From the NCBI GenBank assembly GCA_050258375.1, contig JBLMYQ010000007.1, positions 1 through 28,297 of the forward strand: a DNA stretch of 28,297 bases, read 5' to 3'. Made by a program: the position numbers and the translations under genes. Each line of letters opens with the position of its first letter. Position 1 is the first letter of the stretch. The stretch is from JBLMYQ01 sp050258375 (GTDB taxonomy: Bacteria; Bacillota; Clostridia; Acetivibrionales; UBA4821). Below are positions 1-8,110 of the stretch, piece by piece. The notes beneath the pieces are model-generated. The model saw nothing but the letters and a program-made list of their open reading frames with translations, searched no databases and was not told the origin of the DNA.

Positions 1-1517
1 ATTCTTGCCAATACGCCGCTATTTGCTTCATTTGCTATAATTCCATTTTCTTTATCTACATAAAGAGGTGTTAAAAAGTATTGCTTACCGTATCTTTTGC
101 CTTCAATTGTTTTCTTCTTAATGTAATTAATCTTATAAATTATTTTCGAAGCAAAATCGCTTATATAAGCATATTCTCCATAAACAACCGCACCGGCACA
201 GCTGATTTTGTATTCCGGAAGATATTCTAAGGTTTCTATTCCATTCTTAAAGGAATATATTATCCCTCCGGGATCTATTATGAACAGCTTATCATCTTTT
301 TGCCACATAGATACCGGATTAAAGCTTAATGTATACTCCTTTTTTACTATAAAATCTGTTCCTGTTTTAAATAATTTCTTACTATCCCAGTTTGATACCC
401 ACAAATTACCCTTTGAGTCTTGCGCTAATGATGTTTTTCCGTTAATTTTAATAATCCCTTTTTTATCAGCTAGCTTCAGCACTCTGGAAGCTGGTCTCAT
501 ACAATCATCAAGAACTGCATAGTTTGAAGCATTATCCCATGCAATATATCGATTATCGTTTAATTTCATCAAACTTGTAAGTATGTATTCTTTTCCTTTA
601 TCTTGAACAAATATTCTCTTGCCAAGATTCCCTATAGAAAAAATCTTCTTAATATCGCTGTCGTTCTTTATTCCGCATCTGGTATACATATGCTTTACAT
701 TTGAAAATTCTATGGGCAGACTTCTACTGCCATTTACTCCAATACCAACAACCCCTAATTCATCAAGACAGGCTTCAATTATGCTTCTAAGCTCAGATTT
801 TTCATAGGTTTTATCATCAAGGGGATATGCAAAAAACAATTTTGGAGAATTATATTCCATTGCGATAAAATCAAAGGATTTTTTAATATCTCTTTTTATC
901 CTTTGCTTGTATTCATCAAATGTTTCTACTGTATCTCCTACTAAAAACCTGTTAAAATAAAAATTAACCTGCTTTCCTGAAGCATCGGTTAAAGATGTTG
1001 TATGTCCATTATAGCCATGACTCTGAATGTCCCATATTTTCGAATCAGCCATTGCTTTAAGGTCAGAACGAGTTAGCCTCATCTGGTCTCCAATCTGCAT
1101 AACCTCTATAAAAGCAGTTGCTTTGGCGCCATATTTTTTGAGCAGCCCGGTTGCTGGTTTGTACGCTGTTTTTAATCCATCATCAAAAGTAAGCCAAACA
1201 GATTTTTCCGGAACAGTCTTTTTGTTTACTATAAAATCATATGCCTGCTGTGCCGTTAAGAAGTTATAGTTATTATATTGAAGATATTTCAAGGTTTCCT
1301 CCAGCTTCTCCTTAGAAATGGTTGTTGTTCCTTTTATATCTTTTTTCCCAATGTCATGAAACATCAAAGTTGTAATCATTGGTGCAACATCAGGGTTTAC
1401 AGAGATATATCCTTGTTCATCTTCTTTCTTCAAATCCGAAGTAAACTCCATGCATGAGCAAAAAACCAATAGTATCAGCATTAAAGGAATTATTAAAAGT
1501 ATTGCTTTCTTGGACAT
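1..1517 (-). CDS. PgaB/IcaB-like polysaccharide deacetylase lipoprotein with C-terminal beta-propeller-like region (partial, 3' end outside window)
   Basis: The minus-strand frame is open from an ATG at 1517 to the left edge (505 codons, no stop), so the gene is truncated by the window. A GGGAG ribosome binding site lies 8 nt before the ATG. The N-terminus is a lipoprotein signal (hydrophobic residues 5-19, then CSC near residues 20-22). A carbohydrate esterase 4 domain of the PgaB/IcaB type follows: FHDIG at 53-57, TFDDG at 110-114 (D112 catalytic base, D113 metal ligand), and SHGYNGH with H167 and H172 in the H-x4-H spacing known from PgaB. Residues from about 270 onward look like repeated beta-propeller blades (several short WxxDxK and VSNWD-like stretches). 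The predicted role is N-deacetylation of an exported amino-sugar polymer at the outer face of the membrane. It lies beside the GH114-type glycosidase. A paralogue at 8111-9652 aligns along the whole length but lacks key active-site residues. Confidence 0.85.
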   Translation of the reverse strand, partial: MSKKAILLIIPLMLILLVFCSCMEFTSDLKKEDEQGYISVNPDVAPMITTLMFHDIGKKDIKGTTTISKEKLEETLKYLQYNNYNFLTAQQAYDFIVNKKTVPEKSVWLTFDDGLKTAYKPATGLLKKYGAKATAFIEVMQIGDQMRLTRSDLKAMADSKIWDIQSHGYNGHTTSLTDASGKQVNFYFNRFLVGDTVETFDEYKQRIKRDIKKSFDFIAMEYNSPKLFFAYPLDDKTYEKSELRSIIEACLDELGVVGIGVNGSRSLPIEFSNVKHMYTRCGIKNDSDIKKIFSIGNLGKRIFVQDKGKEYILTSLMKLNDNRYIAWDNASNYAVLDDCMRPASRVLKLADKKGIIKINGKTSLAQDSKGNLWVSNWDSKKLFKTGTDFIVKKEYTLSFNPVSMWQKDDKLFIIDPGGIIYSFKNGIETLEYLPEYKISCAGAVVYGEYAYISDFASKIIYKINYIKKKTIEGKRYGKQYFLTPLYVDKENGIIANEANSGVLAR

Positions 1518-1590
1518 ATGTACAACTCCCTGCTATTATAGAATTTCACACTATAATATGCAGGAAGTGATTTTTTGTGAAAAAAGGTCT

Positions 1591-2952
1591 TTATAATTGT
1601 CTGAATGTTACACTCTTTATCTTATCTACAGGGCACAAGCCTCCTATTCCTACAATCACCTGCATCCCAGGCATGACAGGGTTATTATCTACAAATGCCT
1701 CTTTTGGAATTACAAATTTATACCCTTTAACATATCCTGTTCCAAGCTTTTTCACGGCAGTAGTACTCCACACAGGCTTTTTAGCAATGCTGTCCCATTT
1801 ATAATATGATAACCCGAGAAGCGTTCCGGCTCCCTTGTCGAGATAGTTTACTCCTATCTCAGCATTTTTACTTAAATCAGGAATACTAAATTCCACTCCT
1901 GCGTCCCAGCCTCTTGCTTCTCTGTGAAGCATTCCATAATAGCTCCTGACAATCGACCATCCTTTTATCCAGCTTATAGGACCAACAAGCATAGCATTCC
2001 CAACCTTTTTGTAAGGTTCCATAAATGCCATCAGGTAAACAGAAGGCTTTTGAATAGTCTCTGTTGGGGTTGTTGTCGTTGGTGGCAGTGTTGGTGTCGT
2101 TACCGGCGCAGAATTAATATTCACTTGCCTTGCCGAAAAGAAATCAACCACCAAGCTTCTATTTTGGCTGGAATCAACAAACGGAATAAATCCCAATGCC
2201 TTTGAAGCTTCATAATACCTATTGATATCACTATATTTTTCGTAGTAGCCAAGAGTTATTAAATCTAATCCATATTTAGCCTTGAGTTCTTTAAATTTAT
2301 TTTGCCAGTTCAAAACCCATTGGTCATTTGAATCAGGGTACCAGCTTTCCCACATAACCGCATTTATATATGGAGCTGTTTGTTCAGCAATATTGAATCC
2401 CCAATTTTGAATAATTATTAAGCTTGGATACTTTTGTCTTATACTTTTAATAAGATTTACCATGCCGTCACGAGATTGCGGATATTTTTCTATAGTGTCT
2501 ACTGTATCCAAGAATATACCATCCACACCTTTTGCCAATACTTCCGGAATATCCCTGTTAAGGATTGCTTGTACCCAGCCTGAGTTTGCAGCATTTGTAT
2601 AATAGCTTGCAAATTCACCGTTTTGGTCTGGTCTGCCATCACTGTTCGCATCAAAATACCATGAAGCATAGCCGCCAGGTCCTAATCCGTCTCCTTTTTC
2701 AAGAACAACCTCTTCACCAACAGAAACATAACCGATAACTTTAGTTCCTGCTGATTTTATCTGAGTGATGGAATCTTTGGAATAGTTACGCACATCGGTT
2801 ATAGACATATTAAATTTTTTCATATAAGCCTCAAGCCCTGAAGGATAGCCTATAAAATAGTTTCCTACACCGGTAGGAAGAGAAAGTGCAAAAACAGAAC
2901 CTCCTAAGAAAAACAAACATATAAAAATTGCTATTACTCTTTTTAGTCTCAT
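1591..2952 (-). CDS. Secreted GH114/TM1410-type glycoside hydrolase (endo-alpha-1,4-polygalactosaminidase-like)
   Basis: This 453-residue protein starts at an ATG with a GGGGG ribosome binding site about 8 nt upstream. Residues 1-22 form a signal peptide ending in VFA. Residues 30-275 match the TIM-barrel of the GH114/TM1410 family: GYVSVGE at 74-80, a DGIFLDTVD segment at 144-152 with the conserved D149, IIQNWG at 180-185, and MWESWY at 200-205 with E202 as a candidate acid/base. A Thr/Pro-rich linker (about 280-300) leads to a C-terminal domain of about 150 residues that I do not recognise, possibly carbohydrate binding. Family members cleave alpha-1,4-galactosaminogalactan, and the fold is related to the hydrolase domain of PelA. 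Beside PelF/PelG homologues, it probably trims or releases the polymer made here. It forms a separate transcription unit after the terminator at 3044-3079. Exact substrate is inference. Confidence 0.82.
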   Translation of the reverse strand: MRLKRVIAIFICLFFLGGSVFALSLPTGVGNYFIGYPSGLEAYMKKFNMSITDVRNYSKDSITQIKSAGTKVIGYVSVGEEVVLEKGDGLGPGGYASWYFDANSDGRPDQNGEFASYYTNAANSGWVQAILNRDIPEVLAKGVDGIFLDTVDTIEKYPQSRDGMVNLIKSIRQKYPSLIIIQNWGFNIAEQTAPYINAVMWESWYPDSNDQWVLNWQNKFKELKAKYGLDLITLGYYEKYSDINRYYEASKALGFIPFVDSSQNRSLVVDFFSARQVNINSAPVTTPTLPPTTTTPTETIQKPSVYLMAFMEPYKKVGNAMLVGPISWIKGWSIVRSYYGMLHREARGWDAGVEFSIPDLSKNAEIGVNYLDKGAGTLLGLSYYKWDSIAKKPVWSTTAVKKLGTGYVKGYKFVIPKEAFVDNNPVMPGMQVIVGIGGLCPVDKIKSVTFRQL

Positions 2953-2968
2953 TAGTCTGCCCCCTTAA

Positions 2969-3006
2969 CTTAATTGACAATTGATAATGAACCATTGACA
3001 ATTAAG
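2969..3006. repeat. Short imperfect inverted repeat upstream of the GH114 gene
   Basis: Two 13-nt arms, CTTAATTGACAAT (2969-2981) and ATTGACAATTAAG (2994-3006), are inverted copies with one mismatch. TTGACAATT also occurs twice in direct orientation. The site lies just upstream of the GH114 ribosome binding site, so it could be an operator or a relic of a dispersed intergenic repeat. Nothing in the sequence decides between these. Confidence 0.35.
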
Positions 3007-3043
3007 CCTTTCATAAGTTAATTAATACCGTTATCTTTTCTGT

Positions 3044-3079
3044 AAAAACAAAAAACCTGAAGCTCTTTGTCTTCAGTAC
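3044..3079 (-). terminator. Rho-independent terminator after the ATP-grasp gene
   Basis: Read on the minus strand, CTGAAG and CTTCAG (3057-3062 and 3071-3076 on the plus strand) form a 6-bp stem, extended by one G-C pair, with an 8-nt loop. It is followed by TTTTTTGTTTTT. It should end the pelF-side operon before the GH114 gene. Confidence 0.75.
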
Positions 3080-3129
3080 CTTATTATAAAGTCAATAACT
3101 TATATATCAACCGGTAATGGCTGGGCTTT

Positions 3130-4326
3130 TTACCTTGAATTTCTTCTCCTTATATATTTCCAGTATCTTGGATTGAGAGCAAGAAAAGCCGGGCAGGCAA
3201 CCGCGCCTAGTGTTCCTGCCAAATCGGCTTTATCCCATTCCTCTGCCTCTGATGGAAGTCCTTTTAGAAAATTCCCCAGTTTTTCTCTTTCTTCTTTGGA
3301 TTGGCTTAAATACCTTAATATCTCCCCAGGTATCATCCACCTGCATCTAATTCCTTCCTTGTAATCAAAAACATCTTCAAATTCTTCGCCAAGGGCAGCT
3401 TTTGCATATAGCACAGGGAAGTCAACTCCTGCTCTTACTGCCAACTCAAGGCTTCCCCAAAATCTTGGATTAATCTCCATAATCTTTGGGAGTCCATCTC
3501 TTATATCCTCTTTCCATTCAATCATTGCTATTCCCTGCCACGAAAGACTTTTTAGCAGCTTGATGCTCTTTTCAATCAAATCCATATTGTAAAAGCTTAT
3601 CCTGTCAGTGCTTGGTCCACCTGAAACAGGGTACTCCCTAAGTCTTTTGTGTGCAAAAAATGCTTTGCATTTTCCTTTTTCATTCATCAATACGGCAACA
3701 CCAATACCCTTTCCCTCAATGGGAATTCTTTCCTGAATAATTAATTTGCCGTATTTCCCCCAGTGGTTTTCCCATTCATTCCTTTGAAGCATTTCTCCAT
3801 GAATAATGCCTGATGAGCCTGACCCTGTTATTGGTTTTACTATAAAAGAGCCTGTTTCAAGCCCATTAACAACATTGATGAAATCCTCCAGATTATCACA
3901 TTGCCAAGTTTTTGGGCAAGGAATTCCCATTTTCAAAGCAGTCTGCATTGTTTTTCCTTTATCCTGAGCAATATATAAAGCTTCCTTGGGCGGGAGTAAA
4001 ATAGCTGCATTAATTTTAATTTTTTCTATATTTTCTGCTGTCCACATTAAAGAAGCATCCTCCATCGGAAACAGTACAGGTTGCAATCCTCTTTTATTTT
4101 GCTCTTCCAATGCCAAAACAAGCTTTTCTCCAAAAGCATTCGGGTTTAGTGCAGCAGTGGGTGCAAGTATTTTTTTTGATGTATATCTTGACCAGAAGCC
4201 CGTTGTAAAAACCGAATCTCCCATTACTGAAACCTCGAATTCAGCTTTACCTAAAGAACGGATTGCACTGAGGCTTTTTCGCCACAAACCATCTGTAACA
4301 ATTGCGGAATATTTAGTTTTGGACAT
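3130..4326 (-). CDS. ATP-grasp domain protein (carboxylate-amine/thiol ligase-like)
   Basis: This 398-residue protein starts at an ATG with AGGAG 9 nt upstream, 42 nt after the HAD gene. Residues 1-110 form a Rossmann-like pre-ATP-grasp region. Residues 115-310 carry the ATP-grasp signature: the glycine-rich loop KPITGSGSSG near 163-172, a QERIP strand, and the metal-binding EINPRFWGS near 285-293. The fold resembles carbamoyl-phosphate synthase large-subunit-like and PylC-like enzymes, which join a carboxylate to an amine or thiol through an acyl phosphate. No signal peptide is present, so it acts in the cytoplasm. Its place in an exopolysaccharide operon suggests it makes or attaches an acyl or aminoacyl substituent on a sugar precursor, which is inference. 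Substrate cannot be read from sequence. Confidence 0.8.
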   Translation of the reverse strand: MSKTKYSAIVTDGLWRKSLSAIRSLGKAEFEVSVMGDSVFTTGFWSRYTSKKILAPTAALNPNAFGEKLVLALEEQNKRGLQPVLFPMEDASLMWTAENIEKIKINAAILLPPKEALYIAQDKGKTMQTALKMGIPCPKTWQCDNLEDFINVVNGLETGSFIVKPITGSGSSGIIHGEMLQRNEWENHWGKYGKLIIQERIPIEGKGIGVAVLMNEKGKCKAFFAHKRLREYPVSGGPSTDRISFYNMDLIEKSIKLLKSLSWQGIAMIEWKEDIRDGLPKIMEINPRFWGSLELAVRAGVDFPVLYAKAALGEEFEDVFDYKEGIRCRWMIPGEILRYLSQSKEEREKLGNFLKGLPSEAEEWDKADLAGTLGAVACPAFLALNPRYWKYIRRRNSR

Positions 4327-4368
4327 TTATCACCACTCCTAAGGCATGTAATAATATTCTTCTAGATA

Positions 4369-4971
4369 CTAGTGAAACTGGCACTGAATATTAGGTACAT
4401 CTGCCAGCTCTAACATTTCTCTATCCCCTTTGCTGTCTCCATAAACAAAAAGATGATAGCTCTCCCTGTCAGGATACTGCTCTAAAAAGCTCTTTACCTT
4501 CTGCCCACCATAGCAATTTTCTGAGCCAAGCTCTCCATTAATCACGCCATCCTGCACCCCAATTTTTGTTGCAATAATTTTTTCGAAACCATTTTCTTCT
4601 GCCCATGGTTTTATCCATTCATCTACCGAAGCACTCACAATCACCAGCCTGTGCCCTTGCTCCTTATGCCATTTGATTTTTTTTATCATTTTATCCCGCA
4701 CAATATTATCAATACGATTTAAGGAATATTCCCGGCATCTTTTTATAAACTCTTCTTCTTTCATCCCTTTGAAGAATATTGCAAGCATTTTTATTTTGGG
4801 CACGCAGTTGGGTCGTTTCCCTAAAAGATATAGAATAACCTCCGGTAAAGTCCGGATAAAACCAGCCAAAAATTTTGCAAATCCACAATTATATATAATA
4901 AAATCCACAAACGAATCGTTTTTTGTTATTGTTCCATCAAAATCAAATGCAGCTATATTGTATTTCTCCAT
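4369..4971 (-). CDS. HAD-superfamily subfamily IB phosphatase
   Basis: The protein has 200 residues from the ATG at 4971, which has GGAGG 9 nt upstream. A TTG-started frame from 5001 would add ten residues but lacks that site. Motif I is AFDFDGT (D10 nucleophile, D12 acid/base), motif II is VIVSAS around residue 110, and motif IV is YGDSKGDREM near the C-terminus. The length and layout are those of the SerB-like HAD-IB group, which dephosphorylates small phosphomonoesters such as phosphoserine or sugar and lipid phosphates. The start lies inside the upstream deacetylase gene (29-nt overlap), implying translational coupling in the exopolysaccharide operon. It probably acts on a phosphorylated precursor or carrier, but the substrate is unknown. 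Confidence 0.82.
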   Translation of the reverse strand: MEKYNIAAFDFDGTITKNDSFVDFIIYNCGFAKFLAGFIRTLPEVILYLLGKRPNCVPKIKMLAIFFKGMKEEEFIKRCREYSLNRIDNIVRDKMIKKIKWHKEQGHRLVIVSASVDEWIKPWAEENGFEKIIATKIGVQDGVINGELGSENCYGGQKVKSFLEQYPDRESYHLFVYGDSKGDREMLELADVPNIQCQFH

Positions 4972-5806
4972 GTTTTTTGGCCTCCGGCTTATAATAATCA
5001 CTTATTGTAGTAAATGTAAAATCTTTAAGAAGCCTTTCAAGCTTTTTTTCACAGGTTTTTATTCCCCAGTAATGTATCAAAGAATTTAGAAAACTCAGTT
5101 TTATTCTAGGCTGTTTTTTATCAATCTCTCTCGGATGCAGGTATATTACTGCAGGTTCAGCTTTTTTGTTAAGCCTATTTATGCAGAAGCTTATTATCCT
5201 GTATGGTAGTATTCTAAAATAAAAGCCTCCGGAAAAAGGAATGTTAAACCTTCCAGCTTTTAATGTTGATGTTGGAATCTCTAGAAAATCATACTTTTTC
5301 CCGTTGTGTTCAGGCTTAAATGCAAATCTGGGTGCATATGGAATTCCATACATAAAATTTTTTACAGGAAATACACTTGCATCATAAGAAAATCCTAATT
5401 CCTGAATAATATCCCATGCCCAAAACGATTTTTCAGTAATTGACCAAGAAGGTGCCCTATACCCCTTTACCTGTAAACCTGCCGCAGTTTTTACAGCATT
5501 AATTGCTTTTTTTAAATCTTCTTTAAACTCCTCCTTTGATTGTAAATAAACAAGCTGGTGCCCAAATCCGTGGCTGGCTATTTCATGTCCGGCATGTACA
5601 ATTCTTTTAATAAGGTCTGGGTGCCTTTCTGCAATACTTCCAAGTACAAAAAATGTTGCTTTCGCATTATATCTTGATAAATATTCAAGAATTTTTATTG
5701 TGTTTTCTTCTACTCTTTCTTCACAAATTTTTTGGCTTTCTATTAAACACTCCGCATAGTTTGCATGATACCAATCTTCAAGATCAATGGTTAAAATATT
5801 TTTCAA
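4943..5806 (-). CDS. XrtA/PEP-CTERM-type polysaccharide deacetylase (CE4 fold)
   Basis: This 287-residue protein probably starts at TTG (5806): AGGAG lies 6 nt upstream and the conserved TIDLEDW follows at once. The layout is that of the deacetylase family found with XrtA/PEP-CTERM exopolysaccharide clusters: TIDLEDWYH at 6-14 (D8 catalytic base, D11 metal ligand), SHGFGH at 78-83 (H79, H83), GYRAPSWSI near 134-142, and YLHPREID near 222-229. There is no signal peptide, as is usual for this family, so it may act on a lipid-linked intermediate at the cytoplasmic side. All metal ligands are present, so it should be active. It is a second deacetylase type in the locus, distinct from the PgaB-like lipoproteins. 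I see no PEP-CTERM protein or exosortase in the window. Confidence 0.88.
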   Translation of the reverse strand: MKNILTIDLEDWYHANYAECLIESQKICEERVEENTIKILEYLSRYNAKATFFVLGSIAERHPDLIKRIVHAGHEIASHGFGHQLVYLQSKEEFKEDLKKAINAVKTAAGLQVKGYRAPSWSITEKSFWAWDIIQELGFSYDASVFPVKNFMYGIPYAPRFAFKPEHNGKKYDFLEIPTSTLKAGRFNIPFSGGFYFRILPYRIISFCINRLNKKAEPAVIYLHPREIDKKQPRIKLSFLNSLIHYWGIKTCEKKLERLLKDFTFTTISDYYKPEAKKHGEIQYSCI

Positions 5807-5877
5807 AATGAACTCCTCACAATAATGTTCTAGGGCATATTATGCTGAGCATTGCTTAAATGAGACCTGTACAAGAA

Positions 5878-8019
5878 TTATACCCCGGCTTTTTTCACCT
5901 CATGAACAACTTTATATACAATTATGTCTTCATCTTCATAAAAGACTTTTGCGTCATTTGCCATACCAATATGGCTTTTTTTATATTCATTAATCCACTC
6001 TGCAAGCTGCTTTTCCAGCTTGCTTCGTCCATGATACATTCTGTAATACCTTTCAGTCTCACTAACCTGATATACCGTTGAAGGTATTGTATACCAGACA
6101 AGTAATGGGTCCTTTTCCAAGATAATAAAGATGTTTCTGGATGGAAGCTTTTTATCAAAATCAAATTTCCGATTTGCCGCATCCTTTAAACTAAAGTCCT
6201 TGAGAAATTTCCAAAGCTCATAGTGAAATCCATATCCATAAACAACTGAAAGCTCTTCAACCGGAGAAACTACTGTCCAATCAAGAAGCTCACAATTTGT
6301 TTTTATACTATTATATGCTTTTAAGACACCTTCATATTGATATACTTCGGTCTTGGTTTGTTCATATGGAAATAAAACAGCAAAAGCAAATATTGATAAA
6401 TAAACAGCTGATATGCCTGTAATAGAAACAATCTTCAGAAGCCTTTTTCTTGATATTTTTTTAATAATACTCAAAAACAAATCAGAAAATTCCGCAAGTA
6501 AAATTCCGCTTATTATTATCCCACAAATACTTAATACCAATCCGATTCTTTCAAAATACATTATTGCAACAAGATTATATTTAAAGCCATAATAAAATAA
6601 TGCCATAAAAAGCTGCCCTATTGAAAATACTGAAAGATATACAGTTCTCTTTGAAAAAGCTTTGCAGAATAAGCCTCTCAGGACTAAATAAAGAAATGAA
6701 ATAATAAGGGAATAAATTATTAAGTTGGCACTAAGCGGGTTGAGCCATTTTATTATGTCTTTATCAGGGTTTAATGCATCATATAAGAAATTGATATATT
6801 CCTGAAAACCCACGTTCAGATTTACATATCTGAATAAAAATCCTCCATCAGGCACTATTTCTCCCTGCCTGTTTGGCAATCCGAACAGCCATCCTACCAC
6901 AGCCCACAACAAGAATGGAACGGCTCCAATTACGCAGCTGGATAATCCTGCCATCACTACTTTCACAAAGGTTTTTCGTGTCCAAAGCCTGTATAGCAAA
7001 GCACTAATCAAAACCCCAAGCATTAACCAGAAAAGCAGCATACCTACATAAAAATGTATGAGAAATATATTAGCTAAGCATATGAAAAAATACTTAAGCT
7101 CCGTATTCTTTTTGTTAATTATATATTCAATACAAAAATAAACCGCAGGCAGCAAAAAAATCGTACCAAACTCTTGCGGTAAAGCAACAATCTGCCTGTA
7201 AAAAACCATCGGCCAGATATCTAAGCTGTCCATTCCAAGCAGAGCTGAACAAAGAAGAGAAATATACTTATTTCCTGTAATCAAATATGCCAGGCAGTAA
7301 ACAGATGCAATCAGAATCGTAGTCTGAATAGGTCCCATAAATCTGATAATATCCACAAAGTCCGTGCCGGAAAACATTTTAATATTTGCTATAATTGAGT
7401 GATACCCTAAGGGATAAAACTTTTCACTCATAATTTTTCCAGTAAGGTATTGCTTTGTTATCATGAGGTGTCCATAAGAATCTGAATAATAAAGGGAGGT
7501 ATGCGGCATTACCTCTGCAAGCCTGATACAAAGCGCATATCCGATAACAAATACTAAAATGCAAATAAATATTTTACCCGGTCTTTTTCTTTGTGGTTTT
7601 GTTTTATTAGCTTTGTTTTTTATAGGCACTAATAGTTGTTTTACTAAATTTTTAAAACAATTTTTAACCTTGAATTGTTCTTTTTCAATCACGTCAAAAA
7701 TCTTTAATGTTGATGCTGTAAGCTTATCTTTAATACTGATAAAATCTATTTTTTTGCCTTCAACCCAATAAATAACCAAAATAGTAATAGGTATCAAAAG
7801 AGCAAATACTGTTAATAGGTCATATAATCCAATCATTACAAGACAGTAAGTCAGAGTCATTGCTGAAAAGACCGCAGCACAAAAACCTTTTAAAATATTT
7901 TGAACAATATTTTCACTGGACAATTTTTCTATAAATAAAGGCATAAAAACAAAAACAGCTGTAATAATAATTACAATTTTTATAAATATTAAAGCATTTA
8001 ATCCAATACAGGCTGCCAT
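5878..8019 (-). CDS. Large polytopic membrane protein, GT-C glycosyltransferase-like
   Basis: The ATG at 8019 has GGAG 6 nt upstream; a TTG four codons earlier lacks a good site. The product is 713 residues. Two or three membrane segments (about 8-28, 40-85) precede a basic cytoplasmic stretch (about 90-150) and then about ten further membrane segments up to residue 545. The first external loop after the segment at 150-168 contains SDSYGH (D180, H184), placed like the acidic catalytic motif of GT-C enzymes such as STT3 and GT39 members. The last 160 residues form an extracytoplasmic soluble domain. The inferred role is transfer or polymerisation of sugar from a lipid-linked donor for the local polysaccharide. 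I do not recognise a named family, so the glycosyltransferase call rests on topology and one motif. It is first of four co-directional genes. Confidence 0.6.
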   Translation of the reverse strand: MAACIGLNALIFIKIVIIITAVFVFMPLFIEKLSSENIVQNILKGFCAAVFSAMTLTYCLVMIGLYDLLTVFALLIPITILVIYWVEGKKIDFISIKDKLTASTLKIFDVIEKEQFKVKNCFKNLVKQLLVPIKNKANKTKPQRKRPGKIFICILVFVIGYALCIRLAEVMPHTSLYYSDSYGHLMITKQYLTGKIMSEKFYPLGYHSIIANIKMFSGTDFVDIIRFMGPIQTTILIASVYCLAYLITGNKYISLLCSALLGMDSLDIWPMVFYRQIVALPQEFGTIFLLPAVYFCIEYIINKKNTELKYFFICLANIFLIHFYVGMLLFWLMLGVLISALLYRLWTRKTFVKVVMAGLSSCVIGAVPFLLWAVVGWLFGLPNRQGEIVPDGGFLFRYVNLNVGFQEYINFLYDALNPDKDIIKWLNPLSANLIIYSLIISFLYLVLRGLFCKAFSKRTVYLSVFSIGQLFMALFYYGFKYNLVAIMYFERIGLVLSICGIIISGILLAEFSDLFLSIIKKISRKRLLKIVSITGISAVYLSIFAFAVLFPYEQTKTEVYQYEGVLKAYNSIKTNCELLDWTVVSPVEELSVVYGYGFHYELWKFLKDFSLKDAANRKFDFDKKLPSRNIFIILEKDPLLVWYTIPSTVYQVSETERYYRMYHGRSKLEKQLAEWINEYKKSHIGMANDAKVFYEDEDIIVYKVVHEVKKAGV

Positions 8020-8110
8020 TGCTTTCTCCAATCTTTAAAAAGTTATGTATTATCATTGGGTGAAGCGGTGCATATATTATGAATACATCATCTCTCGTTC
8101 TGGAGGAATA

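Noticed and set aside
1529..1566. Promoter directly upstream of the lipoprotein deacetylase
   Set aside because: A TATAAT is present on the minus strand but the matching -35 is poor and the leader would be too short; read-through from the GH114 gene is as likely.
1577..1804. Plus-strand ORF opposite the GH114 gene
   Set aside because: It lies wholly inside a well-supported minus-strand gene, and its translation lacks recognisable features.
8045..8110. Upstream 22-codon extension of the degenerate deacetylase
   Set aside because: No ribosome binding site before the upstream ATG, and the extension would put polar residues before the membrane anchor; GGAGG points to 8111.
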